This document shows, piece after piece, positions 1 to 6,128 of a stretch of DNA of 10,862 nucleotides. The stretch is from Bin87 sp034428455 (GTDB lineage Bacteria; Chloroflexota; Dehalococcoidia; Lucifugimonadales; UBA3495): contig DAOUHZ010000028.1 of assembly GCA_034428455.1 (NCBI GenBank), positions 1-10,862 of the forward strand, written 5' to 3'. A program made the translations under genes and the position numbers. The notes beneath the pieces were generated by a model that was not told where the DNA came from, searched no databases, and saw nothing but the letters and a program-made list of their open reading frames with translations. Position 1 is the first letter of the stretch, and each line of letters begins with the position of its first letter.

Positions 1-611
1 CCGTCGAAGCGCATCGTCGAGAAGCCCAGAACCAGGTCGGAAGTCTCGTCCACGTCAGCGGTGTCCGGGTCATCCAGCCGCAGCCACCACACCTGATCGC
101 CGGCAACTACGTAATCGTCGAGCAATCCATATTCAGCCAGGGAAATCTCAGTGCCGGTGGGACTTTCCGAAGCGCTGGCCACCACGGTAGCTTCGTGCTT
201 GTCCAGCACGTGGAAGATGGCCTCGTCGACGTCGATGCCGGAGGGGGATAATGTGGTGACCGTCGTCGTCTGTCCAAAATCGCCCGTTTCCGTGGTCTTG
301 ACCACCTGTGGCGGGCATTCGTTGGTGTGCAGCACGCCGGTGTTCTCAAGGCTCGTGCTCTCATCAACGGTCGTGGGCTGCCAGTAGGCGTCGAACAGGG
401 CGAAATGGCCCTTGGTGATCTCGTGGGGTTCGGGCTGGAAGGCGGTCTCGGCGCCGGGGCCGCAGGGCTGCGGGATGGCGGGAGTCGCGTCCTGGGCCTG
501 GGTCGGCCCGGCGGTCAGGGTTATCGCCACCGCGATGGCAGCGATGATGGCCAGCGCCAGGGCGCCGCCGGCGAGTTTCAGGGGTAGGATTGTGTGGCCA
601 AAGGTGTTCAT
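1..611 (-). CDS. Exported protein of unknown function, C-terminus cut by window edge
   Basis: The frame is open from an ATG at 611 to the window edge (203 codons visible, no stop). The N-terminus is a clear Sec signal peptide: polar start MNTFGHTILPLK, a hydrophobic Ala/Ile/Leu core at residues 13-33, then a likely cleavage site after TQA at residue 39. The mature part is acidic and Thr-rich, with a single CGPG near residue 50 and a segment at about residues 155-200 carrying WWLRLDDPD and DETSDLVLGF. I recognise no catalytic motif and no family; it looks like a beta-rich cell-surface or secreted protein. A GAGG lies 15 bases before the ATG, a long spacing, so initiation is not firmly fixed. 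It follows the small membrane protein gene at 750-941 after 138 bases and may share its promoter. That gap holds only a weak imperfect hairpin. Confidence 0.75.
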   Translation of the reverse strand, partial: MNTFGHTILPLKLAGGALALAIIAAIAVAITLTAGPTQAQDATPAIPQPCGPGAETAFQPEPHEITKGHFALFDAYWQPTTVDESTSLENTGVLHTNECPPQVVKTTETGDFGQTTTVTTLSPSGIDVDEAIFHVLDKHEATVVASASESPTGTEISLAEYGLLDDYVVAGDQVWWLRLDDPDTADVDETSDLVLGFSTMRFD

Positions 612-749
612 AAGTTCTCGGGTTTTCCTCGTTTTCGATTTCGGGTTGAGTGGGTTCGTCGTTCCTGGTATCGCGCTCAGGGCGCGTGGTGATTGGCTTA
701 CACTGGATCATCCTCGTATTGAATTTTGGCAACCATCCTTGACATCACG

Positions 750-941
750 TCAGGGATTTGCGGGCTGGCCGCCGGTGGCCCAGTCAAGGATCAGGGCCAG
801 CGCCAGGACCAGGGCAAGGGCGATGAACGCGCCGAAGATGCCCCACCTGATCCAAATCTTCTTTTCACCGATGGGCCAGGACACGAACACGCCGATGATG
901 GCGATGACAAGACCGAGCAGTTGAATGATCCAGACAATCAT
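750..941 (-). CDS. Small two-helix membrane protein
   Basis: 63 residues. The start at 941 is chosen because a perfect AAGGAGG lies 6 bases upstream; the longer in-frame extension to 1001 has no such site. There are two hydrophobic helices, about residues 2-21 and 33-53, joined by a short charged loop (SWPIGEKKIWIRW). The C-terminus is a short polar tail, WATGGQPANP. Size and topology fit small phage holins, and equally many small inner-membrane proteins, so holin is only a possibility; no endolysin is visible beside it. It is the first gene after the promoter region at 1040-1069 and is followed in the same direction by the exported protein gene at 1-611. Confidence 0.75.
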   Translation of the reverse strand: MIVWIIQLLGLVIAIIGVFVSWPIGEKKIWIRWGIFGAFIALALVLALALILDWATGGQPANP

Positions 942-992
942 GGCGAGCCTCCTTACCGTGGCGTCCATGGTGGTCGAATGACGTAAACGGCA

Positions 993-1019
993 TATCAGCA
1001 ACTACTGATACCCCGTATC
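993..1019. promoter_or_regulatory. Paired palindromes in the leader (operator or 5'-UTR hairpins)
   Basis: TATCAG-N6-CTGATA (993-1010) overlaps GATAC-CCC-GTATC (1007-1019). Both are perfect. They lie 20-50 bases downstream of the -10 of the promoter at 1040-1069, so they could be a repressor site or alternative leader hairpins; they cannot both fold at once because they share bases 1007-1010. The TATCAG/GATAC words recur near other minus-strand promoters here (9034-9051, 5622-5630). Confidence 0.4.
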
Positions 1020-1039
1020 GTATTGCGTTGCAGTCAAAA

Positions 1040-1069
1040 AGTATCTGGTAACAACGCCTGCTTTGTCAA
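1040..1069 (-). promoter_or_regulatory. Sigma70-like promoter for the membrane-protein/exported-protein genes
   Basis: On the minus strand a perfect TTGACA (1069-1064) is followed by GATACT after 18 bases (or AGATAC after 17). This gives a leader of about 95 bases before the ATG at 941. The -35 match is perfect and the -10 match is 4 of 6. Confidence 0.5.
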
Positions 1070-1138
1070 CACCCGTCTTGTTGCCACTTCGCGGCGGGTG
1101 TTACCACGACGCAATCTCTCCCGATCAAGGGCGTTGCC

Positions 1139-1200
1139 AAAAAATCAGGTCAAGGATGTTGGGGAGGCGGGACTTCCATAGAGGCTGCTTGAGCAGCCTT
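1139..1200 (-). repeat. Copy 1 of a 62-base direct repeat (hairpin, 13-base box, T tract)
   Basis: Aligns without gaps to 9147-9208. Written on the plus strand the order is: A6 (1139-1144), 17 variable bases, GGGAGGCGGGACT (1162-1174, identical in both copies), 7 mostly variable bases, then AGGCTGC-TTGA-GCAGCCT (1182-1199), a 7-bp perfect stem with a tetraloop. About 45 of 62 bases match, concentrated in the box, the stem-loop and the A/T tract. This copy sits between the terminase large-subunit gene and the next minus-strand promoter. Confidence 0.75.
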
Positions 1201-1250
1201 GTGACAAACCCTGATGGCGGCGCCGAGCGGCGCTCCCGGCGAGAGACGGA

Positions 1251-2663
1251 CTAATCCGGGATGGTGGCGTCCCATGCCGGTTTCACCGCCAGCTGGGTCA
1301 GCCCGCCCACGAAGGCATCTATCTGATCATCGTGAGCGGCGCCGGGGAAGCTGGTGGCCTCGTCCAGGAAGTCATCCAGCCACGTCGCGCCCGCCGGTAA
1401 CAACACGTTACCCCCCTCCACCTGACCGGTCACGGCGTTGGCCCGAGACACCTTGTCGCTGTCGACCTTCACCGGAATGATCGGTAGCCTGGTTTCGCTC
1501 TGCAAGGATTGGATCAGGCTCTGGCCGCTGGCCGCATCCTCGACGTAGATCTTCGTCGGCCGGTGCTGCTCCGCCTTGGACGTCACCGTCCGCACCAAAT
1601 CGGGGAACTCCAGTCGGTCTCGCCACATCTCCTTGACGACATAGTTGGACTTGCTGGGGTAGAGGGTGGCGCAGGCCGAAAAGTCGTTTTCCTGCCCCCT
1701 CTTGAACGCCGTATCCCAGAATTGGATGATCTCGCCCGTAGGGTCGGGCAGGGTTTCGGCATACTTCCACCAGTGAAACTTGAACAATCCTCCGCCCTGC
1801 TCGGTAGGGCGCTGCTGGAACAGGCCAGCCCAGTCCTGGGGACCAACTTCGACGCGGAGATTGGCGAGGGCTGGCTTGTCGTACCGGGCCTCCCACAGCG
1901 GTTCATCGAGCTCCCGGTCAAGGGGATCATCCTCTTCCGCCAGAGCCGGCAGGCGGATGTGCTCCCATTCGTCCCGATCAAAGAGGCCATCGTCATCATG
2001 CGTTTCCGAGAGCAGGCGCCCGACGAGGTCGTCTTCATGCCAGCGAGTCATGACCACGATTATGGATCCGCCGGGTTCAAGCCTGGTGCGGGCGGTGCTG
2101 GTCCACCAGTCCCAGATGTGATTCCGGTGCGTGGGACTATTGGCCTCGGCCCGGTTCTTGATCGGGTCGTCCACGATCAGCAGGTCGAAGCCGCGTCCGG
2201 TGAACGGACCTCCCACGCCGGCTGTCATCATGCTGCCGCCCTCGGCCAGTTCCCAATCGTGGGCCCGGGTCCGGTCCCGGCTCAGGGAGATCCCGAGACC
2301 GTGCGTCCTAGCCACGGTGTCCCGCACCTTGCGGCCCCAGGTGGAGGCGAAGTCCGCCGCGTAGCTGGCCAGGCCAATTCGACCTCTCGGGTTATTGGCG
2401 AGATACCAAACCGGCGTCCAGTGGCTCAGCAGCTCCGATTTACCATGCCGAGGAGGCATGGACACGATCAGACGCTTCGGACCCTCCTCGATGGCAGCGA
2501 CGGCATCGGAGATCAGGTTCAGGTGGGGATGGCGCTGCCACTGGCCTCCGGACCACCGGGTTGCCGTCGCCGCCGGCGAGGTGCGCCATGCCTGGGCCAG
2601 CAGCGCGGCCAGCAGGGATCCCTGCTGCTCACGGTTGGCCGGTGCGGACAGGGCGGGCGCCAC
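1251..2663 (-). CDS. terL: Terminase large subunit (TerL)
   Basis: 470 residues, a normal full length for the phage DNA-packaging motor. The N-terminal ATPase has the modified Walker A SMPPRHGKSE (68-77), Walker B DLLIVDDP (160-167) and the coupling segment IIVVMTRWHEDD (201-212). The linker has LFQQRPTEQGGGLF (281-294), a hallmark of TerL proteins. The C-terminal RNase H-like nuclease shows its acidic residues at WDTAF (Asp317), VEDAASG (Glu375, Asp376) and HDDQIDA (445-449). The ATPase drives DNA into the procapsid and the nuclease cuts concatemers. The start is GTG at 2663, the first possible start after an in-frame TAG, with AGGGG about 9 bases upstream. It is the last gene of a six-gene operon. 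Unusually, no portal gene follows; the next genes on this strand encode membrane and exported proteins. Confidence 0.96.
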   Translation of the reverse strand: MAPALSAPANREQQGSLLAALLAQAWRTSPAATATRWSGGQWQRHPHLNLISDAVAAIEEGPKRLIVSMPPRHGKSELLSHWTPVWYLANNPRGRIGLASYAADFASTWGRKVRDTVARTHGLGISLSRDRTRAHDWELAEGGSMMTAGVGGPFTGRGFDLLIVDDPIKNRAEANSPTHRNHIWDWWTSTARTRLEPGGSIIVVMTRWHEDDLVGRLLSETHDDDGLFDRDEWEHIRLPALAEEDDPLDRELDEPLWEARYDKPALANLRVEVGPQDWAGLFQQRPTEQGGGLFKFHWWKYAETLPDPTGEIIQFWDTAFKRGQENDFSACATLYPSKSNYVVKEMWRDRLEFPDLVRTVTSKAEQHRPTKIYVEDAASGQSLIQSLQSETRLPIIPVKVDSDKVSRANAVTGQVEGGNVLLPAGATWLDDFLDEATSFPGAAHDDQIDAFVGGLTQLAVKPAWDATIPD

Positions 2664-2674
2664 GATCTATGCCC

Positions 2675-2917
2675 CTACAATTTACGAAAGCTATCCGACT
2701 GGCCTGGCGGGTCCTGACTAAGCTCCACACACACGTACAACCTGTGCCCGCGCTTGGGTTGTCGAAAGATCGATCCCATTGCGCGACAGATCCGGTCGGT
2801 CAGGCGATCCGTGAAGGTGACGATGGGCACTTTGACGACATCGCCCGGGCTGTAGCTTTTTTGGGCCGACCAATTGCCCAGGTACATGGTTGCGCGAGTG
2901 GTCTGAGCTTCAAACAT
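2675..2917 (-). CDS. Small protein between the terminase subunits, function unknown
   Basis: 80 residues. The start at 2917 is fixed by AGGAGG 6 bases upstream and overlaps the end of the previous gene by 8 bases, so translation is probably coupled. The sequence contains YLGNWSAQKSYSPGDVV (12-28) and later YVCVE (61-65). Aromatic-Gly-Asp-Val-Val followed by Tyr-x-Cys is seen in small carbohydrate-binding or tail-fibre-type beta modules (for example ChiA1_BD-like repeats). The match is partial, with about 25 basic residues inserted between the two halves, so I only note the resemblance. Its place between TerS and TerL suggests a packaging accessory or a late virion protein. Stop TAG at 2675; TerL starts 11 bases further on. 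Confidence 0.75.
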   Translation of the reverse strand: MFEAQTTRATMYLGNWSAQKSYSPGDVVKVPIVTFTDRLTDRICRAMGSIFRQPKRGHRLYVCVELSQDPPGQSDSFRKL

Positions 2918-3539
2918 TGGTTGCCTCCTCTGTGCCGTCTACCGCCATGCCCAGCGTTTCCAGCGCCTTCCGTGCCTCGGGATCCGCCAACAAAGCCTTC
3001 CAGTCCACCTGCTGCTCCACCGGGATCGGCCCGCCGTTCGGCCCGCTGTGCTCGTGCTCCACGCGGTCCGGGTAGCCCAGCGCCTTCAGCTGGACCTCCG
3101 TGAGGTTCTTGATCCAACGGTCCAACTGCGAAGCCTGGATTTCGTCCGGCCCCATGTACCGGAGCCGCTGGGCGACCCGGGCCAGACCGGACTTGGCTAG
3201 TCGAACGGTCTCGTCCAGGGCGTCGTCCAACTCCTGCTCACGGCGCAGGCGCCGCTCCTCGGCGCGAAATCCGTCGTAATGGGCCACACGCTCGACCCAA
3301 CCGTTGTTGACGCTCCACTGCTCCCACCGCGTCGGCGCACGCGGGTTACGCTTGCTCTTGTCCCTTTCCTTCCCCTCGCACTGTTGCTGATGCTCATGGT
3401 AGGCGGCATCAATGGACCGAGACCACGCCGGGAGGTCGCGGTAATGCACAAAGCCGTGGAAGGCTCGCGGGGTCTCACCCGGCTGACGATCCCACGGCTT
3501 CGGAGCGGCATCGGAGGGATTGCCAATGTCGGAGCTCAT
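2910..3539 (-). CDS. terS: Probable terminase small subunit (TerS-like)
   Basis: 209 residues. The N-terminal third has the pattern FVHYRDLPAWSRSI (30-43) followed by WEQWSVNNGWVERVAHYDG (72-90). This is the aromatic 'YRdL...WS...W.eRa..YD' pattern found in phage proteins encoded just before TerL and taken to be DNA-recognising small subunits. A charged, probably helical segment at 91-128 follows (EERRLRREQELDDALDE), as expected for an oligomerising coiled coil. The C-terminus is Pro/Gly-rich, then acidic. The start codon overlaps the previous gene's stop as ATGA (3536-3539), so it is coupled to the glycosyltransferase gene. Assignment rests on the motif and on synteny with TerL; sequence divergence is high for all TerS proteins. 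Confidence 0.75.
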   Translation of the reverse strand: MSSDIGNPSDAAPKPWDRQPGETPRAFHGFVHYRDLPAWSRSIDAAYHEHQQQCEGKERDKSKRNPRAPTRWEQWSVNNGWVERVAHYDGFRAEERRLRREQELDDALDETVRLAKSGLARVAQRLRYMGPDEIQASQLDRWIKNLTEVQLKALGYPDRVEHEHSGPNGGPIPVEQQVDWKALLADPEARKALETLGMAVDGTEEATNV

Positions 3540-4291
3540 ATATTCATCGTAAAGCGATAGGGGTTCCTGGCCGGGTTGTTCAGGGTGCGGATGGTGCCGG
3601 GGCCGTACTTACGATTGATGATGTCCCGGCTTTCCACCATCCGTTCAGTGGTGCGCGACGCCGACATGCCGCCCTTCGACCATTGAGCCGCGGAATGGCA
3701 GTACCACCTGGCGTCGCTCCAGACGATCTTGCTTCTGGCGATGCTCAGGAGCGCGAAGTCGACGTCCTCCATCAGGTACAGGCGCGGGTCGTAGTACAGG
3801 GAACGGTCAATGATCCCGACCTGTCCCATGAGGTACGTGCGAAAGAACCAGGGATCCTTGGCGTTGCGCCGCATCGGGGAGCCGTTATTCGAGAAGCCGA
3901 ATATTCCGGCGCCGGCGTCGACCGCGGCGTTGTAGCCTGATTGAATGATGGCCAGGATGTCCTCGGGGTCGGCAACCTTCACGGTCCGCCAGACCATCAT
4001 CGGCCGGAAATACAGCAGGTCATCGTCCGATACGAAGATAAACGGTTCATCCTCGTCGTACAGATTGTCCAGGATCCACTGACGGATCGAGCTGATGTTG
4101 GGCAACTGACCCGTGACGTGAAACGGGCCGGGCGTGACGCCGGCCTTCCGGGCCGCTTCCCGGTAGCTGTCCACTACCACCTCGTCCCGCACGACCACGT
4201 GGGCTAATGGGTAGAGCGGGTTCTTGGTGATTTGCTGCGGCCTACCGTGGCTTGGGATCACGATTTTGAATGGTAGGTTCTCGGGCCCCAT
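3536..4291 (-). CDS. TAGT-like (TET-associated-type) glycosyltransferase
   Basis: 251 residues. The opening FKIVIPSHGRPQQI (8-21) is the nucleotide-sugar-binding first strand and loop of GT-A fold enzymes in the TAGT style. SSIRQWILDNL (67-77) and the metal-binding FVSDDDLLYF (86-95) follow. GIFGFSNN (129-136), the pre-catalytic acidic LMEDVDFALL (173-182) and SKGGMSASRTTE (205-216) complete a pattern close to phage TAGT proteins. These are predicted to add sugars to oxidised pyrimidines in DNA. The start at 4291 has GGAG five bases upstream and lies 2 bases after the previous stop; a longer in-frame extension to 4906 is antigenic-looking Arg/Gly/Pro sequence overlapping the ParB-domain gene and is not coding. 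It overlaps the terminase small-subunit gene by ATGA. The family is likely; the substrate is inferred. Confidence 0.8.
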   Translation of the reverse strand: MGPENLPFKIVIPSHGRPQQITKNPLYPLAHVVVRDEVVVDSYREAARKAGVTPGPFHVTGQLPNISSIRQWILDNLYDEDEPFIFVSDDDLLYFRPMMVWRTVKVADPEDILAIIQSGYNAAVDAGAGIFGFSNNGSPMRRNAKDPWFFRTYLMGQVGIIDRSLYYDPRLYLMEDVDFALLSIARSKIVWSDARWYCHSAAQWSKGGMSASRTTERMVESRDIINRKYGPGTIRTLNNPARNPYRFTMNI

Positions 4292-4293
4292 GC

Positions 4294-4959
4294 TCACTCC
4301 AAGCTGTTGAGGTACTTGGCCCCGTCGATGATCCGGGTCTTGCCCACCACCTTGGAGTGGAACAGGTCCATGGCCGGCTTGTCGATCTGGAAGTGGTCGA
4401 CCGCGCGGAGCCAGTCCAGGTCGGTGCGAAACAGCAGGGCCACGTAGTGGAACGACTCGCCCGGAACGAGGTGGACATCTGCCACCTCCGGCGTCGGGTC
4501 CTCGTCGTGCTCGGCCTCTTCCTGCAACGAGTCGGCGATGAACTTGTCCAGGTCCTGTAGCGACGCCACCAGATCCGCGTGGGGTTCCGCGATGTCGTTC
4601 AGCAGGGCGAGGTAGCCGGACACATCCAGTTCGGCGGCCATGGTGATTGCGTCCAGGGAAGCCAGAGCCGCCTTTTCCGCGTCGTCGTCCAGGTCCACAA
4701 TCAGCACGGGCACCTCGGCGTGGCCCGAGGCGATAGCCTCCTGGGCCCGGAGATGGCCGTCGATCAGATGGCCGGACCGCTCGTTGAACAGCAGCGGCGC
4801 CAGCCAGCCCAGGTCGTTGATCGCCTGGTGCAGGGCCTGGCGCTGCTTCTGGGGATGCTTGCGCGGGTTGACCGGGTTGGCCTTGAGCGAGTAGGGGTCT
4901 CTCCACTCAAGGCGAAACGGTGCATTTTCAGGGTCAGAGAAGTCTTTGGCCGTCGTCAT
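4294..4959 (-). CDS. ParB/Srx-domain protein without a methyltransferase domain
   Basis: 221 residues from the ATG at 4959, which lies inside the end of the upstream gene (26-base overlap). No good ribosome binding site is visible, suggesting translational coupling. Residues 27-110 form a ParB N-terminal-like (ParB/sulfiredoxin fold) domain: NPVNPRKHP, then INDLGWLAPLLFN, then the signature HLIDGHLRAQEAI (64-76), then VPVLIVDLDDDAEKAALASLD. In phages this domain is often the N-terminal half of a DNA methyltransferase. Here the C-terminal half (about 150-221) has no SAM-binding or DPPY-type motif; it is acidic, then ends with HYVALLFRTDLDWLRAVDHF and similar. A TAGT-like transferase gene follows 2 bases later, so this may be the DNA-recognition partner of that enzyme (inference). 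It lacks the GERR motif of chromosomal ParB. Confidence 0.8.
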   Translation of the reverse strand: MTTAKDFSDPENAPFRLEWRDPYSLKANPVNPRKHPQKQRQALHQAINDLGWLAPLLFNERSGHLIDGHLRAQEAIASGHAEVPVLIVDLDDDAEKAALASLDAITMAAELDVSGYLALLNDIAEPHADLVASLQDLDKFIADSLQEEAEHDEDPTPEVADVHLVPGESFHYVALLFRTDLDWLRAVDHFQIDKPAMDLFHSKVVGKTRIIDGAKYLNSLE

Positions 4960-5593
4960 AATCGCGGTCACCGTTGGAATGCTTGAGGTTGACGTACCGC
5001 CAGGGCGTGCCATCGGGAATGCCCAGGACCTCGGCCTCAAGCTCGCCGTCCAGGGGTTGGAAGTGGTCCGAGTGCGGGGTCACCGCCGTGCAGTGCTCCA
5101 CGAAGTGCTGCGCGCCGCGGCCCATCTGTCGACCCCTGGGCGTGTGCATGTCCAGGGCGTTGTCGGGTATCTCGTAACGCTCCTGCTGATGGTAGACGGC
5201 CCACACCAGGTTATCGCAGATGCGAGTCTTGGGCGCCGAACACATCGCCAAGATAGCATGAGCCAGGAACAATCGCCAACTGTCGTTGCCGCGTGCCTTG
5301 GCCGAGCTGTAGTTCTCCCACAGCGTGCCGAGCAGGATGGCGACCGCGTTGCCCTCGGGCGTGGGGCCGATGTCCTCGGAGGCGATGACCTTGAGACGGT
5401 TCCACAGATACTTCGCTTCCGTGGCGCCCGTGGCCTCGATCTCGGCCGCCCAGTAGAGGGCCTGGCGGGGATCGCCGGCCCTGATCGTCTTCTGGAGGGC
5501 CGACACGCACTCGCCGAAGTCGTAGTCACCAGGGGTCCGCTGTCGGAACATATTGAAGTGTCCGGTTCTTCTGTTGCTTGCTTGGGCAGTCAT
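4934..5593 (-). CDS. Stand-alone RarA/MgsA C-terminal domain protein
   Basis: 219 residues starting at 5593 with AAGGAG 7 bases upstream. The segment ALYWAAEIEATGATEAKYLW (45-64), VIASEDIG (69-76) and AHAILAMCSAPK (111-122) matches the helical C-terminal region of RarA/MgsA (WarA, Mgs1) replication-repair ATPases, whose hallmark is 'ASEDVG/IG' followed by a '-LApKs-' helix. HTPRGRQMGRGAQHF (150-164) corresponds to the family's terminal HxPxGxxMGxG-type segment. No Walker A or B is present: the AAA+ motor and the single-stranded-DNA-binding part are absent. It would retain the oligomerisation and partner-binding function and could act as a decoy or adaptor for host RarA at forks (inference). 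It is the first gene of the operon ending in TerL, behind the promoter at 5620-5648. Confidence 0.75.
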   Translation of the reverse strand: MTAQASNRRTGHFNMFRQRTPGDYDFGECVSALQKTIRAGDPRQALYWAAEIEATGATEAKYLWNRLKVIASEDIGPTPEGNAVAILLGTLWENYSSAKARGNDSWRLFLAHAILAMCSAPKTRICDNLVWAVYHQQERYEIPDNALDMHTPRGRQMGRGAQHFVEHCTAVTPHSDHFQPLDGELEAEVLGIPDGTPWRYVNLKHSNGDRDYDDGQRLL

Positions 5594-5614
5594 ACATAAC
5601 TCCTTTTCTTGATA

Positions 5615-5648
5615 CTCTTATTCTATCAGATAAGAGCATAATGATAAA
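5615..5648 (-). promoter_or_regulatory. Promoter with overlapping palindromic operator, terminase operon
   Basis: On the minus strand TTTATC (5648-5643) is followed after 17 bases by TAGAAT (5625-5620), a 5 of 6 match to the -10 consensus. A perfect inverted repeat CTCTTAT-N8-ATAAGAG (5636-5615) covers the -10 box, so a bound repressor would block it. The -10 surroundings (TATCTGATAGAATA) match the promoter at 7948-7976 (TATCTGTCAGAATA) at 12 of 14 positions. Confidence 0.55.
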
Positions 5649-5680
5649 GCCATGTACGCATGAGCGCGACATTACTGCAC

Positions 5681-5935
5681 TCAGGGTGTTTCCCACACGA
5701 GCAGGCACCGTCTGTTGTCCAGCCCGTATCCCTGGATGGCAACCAGCCGATAGTCCTGCTGGATCCGCTCGTTGATGCGAGCGCCAGCCCCGGCGCAGTC
5801 CACATATTCGGCGCCGCCCCCGTGCAACTCGATCAGCTGCTCAGTGGTCAATGGCGGAGGGCCGTGGTCCTTGCCGCAGGCAACTCCGATGGCAATGGTG
5901 GATGCCAGCAAAAGACAGACTGCCAAATGTCTCAT
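5681..5935 (-). CDS. Small exported protein, possible lipoprotein
   Basis: 84 residues with AAGGAG 7 bases before the ATG. The N-terminus MRHLAVCLLLASTIAIGVAC is a signal peptide: one Arg and one His, a hydrophobic core and Cys20. The Cys could be lipidated, but the residue at -3 is Gly rather than Leu, so the lipobox is poor and ordinary secretion is possible. The mature part is about 64 residues with two further Cys (48 and 77), suggesting a disulfide. No family recognised. It overlaps the upstream 45-residue ORF by ATGA. A small exported phage protein next to a sugar deacetylase could act at the cell surface (for example superinfection exclusion), but nothing in the sequence shows this. 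Confidence 0.75.
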   Translation of the reverse strand: MRHLAVCLLLASTIAIGVACGKDHGPPPLTTEQLIELHGGGAEYVDCAGAGARINERIQQDYRLVAIQGYGLDNRRCLLVWETP

Positions 5936-6069
5936 TGCTTCGCTCCTTTTCTACAATCTTTGCACAAAGAGTTATGCGCTTTCCTCAGCCGCTTGCCAAG
6001 CTTCTTGTTGGCACGTGGGGTCATGCTCTGATAATGCCCGCACTTGCGTTGAACCAATATCGCGCCCAT
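5932..6069 (-). CDS. 45-residue mini zinc-finger-like protein
   Basis: This short ORF reads MGAILVQRKCGHYQSM at the start and ends LCKDCRKGAKQ. It has a Cys-Gly-His (10-12) and a Cys-x-x-Cys (36-39), a plausible one-zinc treble-clef or ribbon site, and is strongly basic in between (KKLGKRLRK), so nucleic-acid binding is possible. Its TGA overlaps the start of the next gene as ATGA, which strongly supports that it is translated. The ATG has a GGAG 9 bases upstream; a GTG immediately before it is an equally good start. It lies 59 bases after the deacetylase gene. The Cys-Gly-His plus Cys-x-x-Cys layout recurs in the 89-residue protein at 8732-9001. Confidence 0.65.
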   Translation of the reverse strand: MGAILVQRKCGHYQSMTPRANKKLGKRLRKAHNSLCKDCRKGAKQ

Positions 6070-6128
6070 CACTCGAATCTCCGTGCCAACTCGTGTGCAA
6101 TCAGCTTCGTATGAGCGTGCGAGCCGGC

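Larger units (their letters stand above)
942..1250. other. Intergenic region with promoter, palindromes, repeat copy and hairpin
   Basis: This 309-base gap between the terminase large-subunit gene and the membrane-protein gene contains, in minus-strand order: a GC-rich hairpin at 1220-1233 (GCGCC-GAGC-GGCGC) just after the terminase stop; one copy of the 62-base repeat at 1139-1200; a sigma70-like promoter at about 1040-1069; and two adjacent palindromes at 993-1019. I see no convincing gene. The 63-residue plus-strand frame at 1063-1254 runs across all these elements and has no supporting features. Confidence 0.6.

Noticed and set aside
364..732. 122-residue minus-strand frame upstream of and overlapping the exported protein
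   Set aside because: Most of it is out of frame with the signal-peptide gene. It has a weak TTG start and a late Arg-rich composition typical of a shadow frame.
1509..2717. 402-residue plus-strand open frame opposite TerL
   Set aside because: It is antisense to a fully recognisable terminase and has a typical mirror composition rich in Arg, Gly and Pro, with no domain or ribosome binding site.
3536..4906. 456-residue version of the glycosyltransferase
   Set aside because: The first 205 residues are Arg/Gly/Pro-rich and lie in another frame of the ParB-domain gene. The GT motif begins 8 residues after the internal ATG at 4291, which has its own ribosome binding site.
5526..5708. 60-residue minus-strand frame over the terminase-operon promoter
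   Set aside because: It spans the promoter, the palindrome and the ribosome binding site of the RarA-domain gene, and has no features of its own.
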